This document shows positions 6,448 to 10,138 of a DNA stretch of 10,138 nucleotides, one piece after another. Both the position numbers and the translations under genes were made by a program. The notes under the pieces were generated by a model. The model was not told where the DNA came from, did no database searches, and was given only the letters and a program-made list of their open reading frames with translations. Every line of letters starts with the position of its first letter. The stretch's first letter is position 1. The stretch spans positions 1-10,138 of the forward strand of contig CAKSPN010000048.1 in NCBI GenBank assembly GCA_934481375.1, given 5' to 3'. The DNA comes from an uncultured Clostridia bacterium. GTDB taxonomy: Bacteria > Bacillota > Clostridia > UBA1381.

Positions 6448-7103
6448 TGAGAAATCATTTCAACGAGCAGCTTGAAACACTCAACACGGAGCTTATTACA
6501 ATGGGCGCGCTGTGCGAGGACGCCATTTCCTGCGCTGCAAAATACCTTGCAACAAACGATACTTCTTTAAAGGAAAAGGTTTTTGAAGCCGACAAGGAAA
6601 TCGACCGCAAGGAACGTGAGATAGAAAGTATTTGTATGCGTCTGCTTTTACAGCAGCAGCCTGTTGCGAGAGATTTAAGAACGATTTCCTCCGCCCTTAA
6701 AATGATTTCCGATATGGAGCGCATAGGCGACCAGGCGTCGGACATTGCGGACATAGTATGCTTTGTAAACAAAACCGACCTGAGCGGTAAGATACACATT
6801 GCCGATATGGCGGAGGCGACAATAAAAATGGTTACCGACAGTATCGACTCATTCGTAAAGCGTGACCTTGACATAGCCGTTAAGAGCATACGCCATGACG
6901 ATATTGTGGACGCACTGTTTATCAAGGTCAAAAACGAACTTATTATCGGTGTAAAAGAGGAGTCGGACAAAGCGGAGGCGCTTATAGACCTGCTTATGAT
7001 AGCAAAATATTTTGAGCGCATAGGCGACCATGCCGAAAATATTGCCGAATGGGTTATCTATTCCATAACGGGAAAACACAAAGACATTTCAGATTGCGAA
7101 TAA
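6447..7103 (+). CDS. phoU: Phosphate signalling complex protein PhoU
   Basis: PhoU is a cytoplasmic, all-helical protein that couples the PstSCAB transporter to the PhoR kinase and dampens the Pho response when phosphate is plentiful. The 218-aa product is standard length and has the two internally repeated three-helix halves, each with its metal-binding E(D)xxxD motif: DMERIGDQASD (89-99) and FERIGDHAENI (189-199). The start ATG overlaps the pstB stop by one base (TAATG) and has GGGAGG 8 bases upstream (6433-6438), so translation is coupled to pstB. It appears to be the last gene of the pst transcript; the following 164 bases hold hairpins and a new promoter. Confidence 0.97.
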   Translation: MRNHFNEQLETLNTELITMGALCEDAISCAAKYLATNDTSLKEKVFEADKEIDRKEREIESICMRLLLQQQPVARDLRTISSALKMISDMERIGDQASDIADIVCFVNKTDLSGKIHIADMAEATIKMVTDSIDSFVKRDLDIAVKSIRHDDIVDALFIKVKNELIIGVKEESDKAEALIDLLMIAKYFERIGDHAENIAEWVIYSITGKHKDISDCE

Positions 7104-7147
7104 GTGATTTGGCTCCCTCAGCATACAATATGCGCCGATACCCGTAG

Positions 7148-7200
7148 GGCAGGGGCTTGCTCCTGCCGCAGAAATATGAGCAATGGCGATGCCCCATCGC
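7148..7200 (+). repeat. Two adjacent GC-rich hairpins after phoU; possible dispersed intergenic repeat
   Basis: GGCAGG (7148-7153) pairs with CCTGCC (7162-7167), extended by a G-T pair, and GCGATG (7186-7191) pairs with CATCGC (7195-7200) around a CCC loop. No U-tract follows either, so they are poor intrinsic terminators. Paired hairpins in a gap more GC-rich than a usual clostridial spacer suggest a repeat-type element, but only one copy is visible in this window, so this is an inference. Confidence 0.4.
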
Positions 7201-7220
7201 TCCGAAAAACATTGTGGCTA

Positions 7221-7249
7221 TTGAATAAATCGCAAATCAATGGTATAAT
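7221..7249 (+). promoter_or_regulatory. Promoter of the HD-protein/phoP/phoR group
   Basis: TTGAAT (7221-7226), a 17-base spacer and a perfect TATAAT (7244-7249) form a near-consensus housekeeping promoter. Transcription would start around 7256, at or next to the Shine-Dalgarno sequence of the HD-domain gene. No TTTACA repeats are seen around it, so the regulatory genes probably have a basal expression independent of the pstS promoter. Confidence 0.75.
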
Positions 7250-7267
7250 TATACCGAGGTGAGAGAT

Positions 7268-7927
7268 TTGATAACTTACGAGGACATAAAACAAGACAAA
7301 TCAATAAAAGTATATATTTCCGAGGCGGACGCCTCATTAAAGGCATTGGGATTTACAGAACACAGCTTTGCGCACGTTACGCAGGCGGCGGAAAAGGCGG
7401 GATATATTCTGAAAACGCTTAATTTCCCCGAGCGTACCGTCGAGCTTGCGAAAATTGCCGGGTATCTGCACGATATAGGCAATCTCGTAAACCGTGTCGA
7501 CCATAGTTTAAGCGGTGCGGTTATGGCGTTCCGCATACTCGACAACATAGGCTTCTGCGCCGAGGAAATCGCCGTTATAACCACCGCAATCGGAAATCAC
7601 GACGAGGGTACGGGAGTACCCGTAAACCCCGTTGCGGCGGCGCTTATACTTGCCGACAAATCGGACGTGCGCCGCAGCAGAGTGCGCAAATCGGACATAA
7701 GCGGCTTTGATATACACGACCGTGTGAATTATTCGGTAACGAAATCGGAGCTTAAAATCAACGAGGCGCACACAATCATAAAACTTAAGCTTTCGGTTGA
7801 TACGCATTTTGGCTCGGTAATGGATTATTTTGAAATTTTCCTCGACAGAATGATACTCTGCCGAAAGGCGGCGGAAACGTTGGGTCTGCAATTCAAATTT
7901 ATGATAAACGAACAGCAATTAATCTGA
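7268..7927 (+). CDS. HD-domain phosphohydrolase, function unknown
   Basis: This 219-aa soluble protein has the metal-dependent HD phosphohydrolase fold. Ligand candidates in order are His36 (HSFAHV, 32-37), His68-Asp69 (YLHDIGN, 67-72), His79 (DHSLSGA), His111 (GNHDEGTG) and Asp130 (LADKSD). The extra histidines suggest a two-metal site, as in YqeK-like nucleotide phosphohydrolases. The C-terminal 70 residues look like a mixed alpha/beta tail and match nothing I know. The TTG at 7268 is chosen because GAGGTGA (7256-7262) precedes it by 5 bases; an in-frame GTG at 7259 (222 aa) overlaps that site and has none of its own. Only 11 bases separate it from the response regulator gene, so it is cotranscribed with phoPR. 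The substrate is unknown; a nucleotide or phosphoester is the family expectation. A link to phosphate signalling is inferred from position only. Confidence 0.85.
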   Translation: MITYEDIKQDKSIKVYISEADASLKALGFTEHSFAHVTQAAEKAGYILKTLNFPERTVELAKIAGYLHDIGNLVNRVDHSLSGAVMAFRILDNIGFCAEEIAVITTAIGNHDEGTGVPVNPVAAALILADKSDVRRSRVRKSDISGFDIHDRVNYSVTKSELKINEAHTIIKLKLSVDTHFGSVMDYFEIFLDRMILCRKAAETLGLQFKFMINEQQLI

Positions 7928-7938
7928 CAGGTGATATT

Positions 7939-8616
7939 ATGATTTACTTAGTTGAAGATGACGACAATATCAGAAAGCTCGTATGCTATGCTCTGTCAAA
8001 AGAAGGCTATGAGGTGAAAGGCTTTGCCTATCCGAGCGAATTTTGGACGGCGTTTGAAGATTTTCGCCCAAAGCTTATTATGCTTGACATAATGCTGCCG
8101 GAGGAGGACGGTCTTTCGATATTAAAAAAACTTCGGACAAACGAATATGATATTCCCGTTATTATGCTTACGGCAAAGGGCAGCGAGTATGACAAAGTGA
8201 CCGGACTCGATATGGGTGCAGACGATTACATTGCCAAGCCGTTCGGTATGACCGAGCTTGTATCGAGAGTGCGCGCGCTTTTGCGGCGTGCGTACAAAGA
8301 CGAGAAAAAGTGCGTTGAGTATAAAATCGAAGGCTTGTACGTAAACCCCGAAAAGCACATTATCCGTGCGGACGGCGGGGACATAAAGCTGTCCTACAAG
8401 GAATATTCCCTGCTTTTGGCTCTGCTTGAGGCAAACGGGAACGTGGTAAGCCGTGACGAGCTTCTTTCAAAGGTATGGGGCGAATTTTACGACGAGTCAC
8501 GAACGCTTGACGTACATATACGAAAACTTAGGGTAAAGCTCGGCAATTCGGGCGGACTGATACGCACCGTAAAGAATATAGGCTACAAAATAGAAGGAGA
8601 GCGCAATGACCAATAA
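7939..8616 (+). CDS. phoP: PhoP/PhoB-type response regulator (OmpR family)
   Basis: This is the DNA-binding output of the phosphate two-component system. The 225-aa protein has an N-terminal receiver domain (1-112) with the acidic pair Asp7/Asp8, phospho-acceptor Asp50 (MLDIMLP), Thr78 and Lys100 (KPF), and a C-terminal winged helix (about 125-220) with recognition-helix residues SRTLDVHIRKLR (187-198) and the wing IRTVKNIGYKI (208-218). All catalytic residues are present. AGGTGA lies five bases before the ATG. The kinase start codon overlaps its 3' end by 11 bases, so the two are translationally coupled. PhoP/PhoB identity, rather than another OmpR regulator, rests on the adjoining pst-phoU genes and PhoR-like kinase. 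Its likely targets are the TTTACA repeats upstream of pstS. Confidence 0.93.
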   Translation: MIYLVEDDDNIRKLVCYALSKEGYEVKGFAYPSEFWTAFEDFRPKLIMLDIMLPEEDGLSILKKLRTNEYDIPVIMLTAKGSEYDKVTGLDMGADDYIAKPFGMTELVSRVRALLRRAYKDEKKCVEYKIEGLYVNPEKHIIRADGGDIKLSYKEYSLLLALLEANGNVVSRDELLSKVWGEFYDESRTLDVHIRKLRVKLGNSGGLIRTVKNIGYKIEGERNDQ

Positions 8617-10138
8617 AATATTCCGTTCGTCATTTTTGGTATCCGTTGCCGTAGTGCTGGCAAGCCTTGTGCTTTTTACTGGTATTTTATACGATTATTT
8701 TGAAAACCGCATAATAGACGAGCTTAAACGTGAAGAAAAGTACATAGAATACGCCATACAGCAAAGCGGCGAGGATTTCTTCGGTGAAAATCCCGTAGGC
8801 GACGCGCGTGTGACGCTCATATCCCCCGACGGTACGGTTAAATACGACACCGCCGCAGACGAGGATACGCTCGGCAATCATTCCGACCGCAAGGAGTTCC
8901 GTGATGCGATGCAGGTCGGAAGCGGCACAAGCGTGCGCTATTCAAAAACACTGACCGAAAAAACCGTGTACTATGCAAAAAAACTTGATGACGGAAACGT
9001 TCTTCGGATTTCGACAACGCAATACACGATAATAACAATACTTCTGGGACTTGTTCACCCTATGATAATCGTGCTGTTTTTCGCACTTATACTGTCGCTT
9101 ATTCTTTCATCGAGAGTATCAAAGAGCGTGCTTAAGCCGATAAACGACATAGACCCCGACAATCCCGAAAGCGTTGATACATATGATGAGCTTTCTCCGC
9201 TTATAAGAAAAATCGTACATCAGAAAGAAACCATACAAAATCAGCTTGAAACCGCACGCCAAAAGCAGGAGGAATTTCAGTTGATTACGGAAAATATGAG
9301 CGAGGGTTTTTTGGTAATAGACAACCGCACAAATCTTCTCTCATACAACAGTGCGGCGCTCAAACTGCTCGGTGCGGACGAAAATGACGGAAGCGTTCTG
9401 ACGCTTAACCGTACCGAGAATTTCCGTGAGGTTATAGAAAAGGCTTTGGACGGCGGGCGTGCGCAGAGCAATATGACATACGATGAGCGGACGTACAATC
9501 TGATTGCAAATCCCGTTCTGGAGGACGGCAGAATAATAGGCGCCGTAATCGTGATAATAGACGTTACGGAAAGCGAAAAGCGAGAGGTTCTGCGGCGTGA
9601 ATTTACGGCAAATGTTTCGCATGAGCTTAAAACTCCGCTTACGTCCATTCACGGCTACTCTCAGCTTATAGCGGCGGGAATGGGCGGAGATAACACGGTT
9701 CTGTTTGCGCAGAAAATCGAAAAAGAAAGCCGCCGTATGATTTCGCTGATTGAAGATATTATGCGTCTTTCCAATCTCGATGAAAATAATACAAGCGTCG
9801 ATAAAACGGATTTTTCCCTGAGCAGCGCGGCGGCGGAAGCTGCGGAAATGCTTTCGGAAGCGGCAAAGGAGCGCAATGTCACGCTGCAAACGGGCGGCGC
9901 CGACTGCATTGTTCATGCAAACCGCCGCCATGTGGTGGAGCTTATTTATGATCTGTGCGACAATGCCATAAAATATAACCGCGACGGCGGCAGCGTGACG
10001 GTAACTGTCTGGGAAAACCGCCTTACGGTTGCCGATACGGGAATCGGGATTCCGCAGGAGGATATTGACAGAATATTTGAAAGATTTTACAGGGTTGATA
10101 AAAGTCATTCGCGCAAGGTGAACGGAACGGGGCTCGGT
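8606..10138 (+). CDS. phoR: PhoR-type sensor histidine kinase, partial at the right edge
   Basis: This membrane kinase phosphorylates the preceding regulator and is expected to be held in check by PhoU-PstSCAB. The frame opens at ATG 8606, with AAGGAGA five bases upstream, and runs to the window end without a stop (511 codons). Order of parts: TM1 (about 9-28), an extracytoplasmic PDC/PAS-like domain (about 30-138), TM2 (about 141-168), a short linker with SVLKPIN in place of a clear HAMP domain, a helical segment (about 200-226), a PAS domain (about 227-320), and HisKA with the H-box SHELKTPLTSIHGY, His339 being the phosphorylation site. The ATPase domain follows with N-box DNAIKYN (452-458), G1 box DTGIGIP (477-483), F box FERFYRVD (491-498) and the start of the G2 box (GTGLG, 507-511), where the window cuts it. 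Only the final part of the ATPase domain is missing. Confidence 0.94.
   Translation, partial: MTNKIFRSSFLVSVAVVLASLVLFTGILYDYFENRIIDELKREEKYIEYAIQQSGEDFFGENPVGDARVTLISPDGTVKYDTAADEDTLGNHSDRKEFRDAMQVGSGTSVRYSKTLTEKTVYYAKKLDDGNVLRISTTQYTIITILLGLVHPMIIVLFFALILSLILSSRVSKSVLKPINDIDPDNPESVDTYDELSPLIRKIVHQKETIQNQLETARQKQEEFQLITENMSEGFLVIDNRTNLLSYNSAALKLLGADENDGSVLTLNRTENFREVIEKALDGGRAQSNMTYDERTYNLIANPVLEDGRIIGAVIVIIDVTESEKREVLRREFTANVSHELKTPLTSIHGYSQLIAAGMGGDNTVLFAQKIEKESRRMISLIEDIMRLSNLDENNTSVDKTDFSLSSAAAEAAEMLSEAAKERNVTLQTGGADCIVHANRRHVVELIYDLCDNAIKYNRDGGSVTVTVWENRLTVADTGIGIPQEDIDRIFERFYRVDKSHSRKVNGTGLG

Noticed and set aside
9341..10108. 255-residue minus-strand open frame opposite the histidine kinase
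   Set aside because: The plus-strand frame carries all the histidine kinase boxes in order, so the minus-strand frame is a shadow.

Overview
The window looks like part of a chromosome from a moderately AT-rich Gram-positive bacterium of the class Clostridia (Bacillota), plausibly a gut Oscillospirales-type organism. This rests on strong GGAGG-type ribosome binding sites, TATAAT promoters, a lipoprotein PstS, an OmpR-family regulator with a PhoR-type kinase, and codon use. The genus cannot be fixed from the sequence alone.

Left part, minus strand (1-2702): an uncharacterised large protein runs off the left edge (1145 down to base 1, 381 codons visible, no stop). It has its own promoter. A perfect 16-bp terminator hairpin separates it from the upstream gene, a 455-aa sodium:neurotransmitter-symporter (NSS/SNF) family transporter (2661 to 1294).

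Divergent control region (2697-2897): the symporter promoter faces left and the pstS promoter faces right. Between them lie two exact TTTACA hexamers with 11-bp periodicity, the layout of PhoP boxes in Bacillus, and then the structured leader of pstS.

Right part, plus strand (2898-10138): a complete high-affinity phosphate uptake and sensing locus, pstS-pstC-pstA-pstB-phoU, followed by a separately promoted group of an HD-domain phosphohydrolase, a PhoP/PhoB-type response regulator and a PhoR-type histidine kinase. The kinase is cut by the right edge within its ATP-binding domain. PstS captures phosphate outside the cell, PstC/PstA form the channel and PstB powers it. PhoU is expected to couple transporter state to PhoR, which phosphorylates the regulator, which in turn probably binds the boxes upstream of pstS.

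Most of the locus is textbook. The less ordinary parts are the HD-domain gene wedged between phoU and phoPR with its own consensus promoter and a very short leader, the long structured pstS-pstC gap, the hairpin-rich (possibly repeat-derived) phoU-HD gap, the Pho boxes placed between divergent phosphate and symporter promoters, and the unidentified protein at the left edge. I found no CRISPR array, transposase, tRNA or rRNA.
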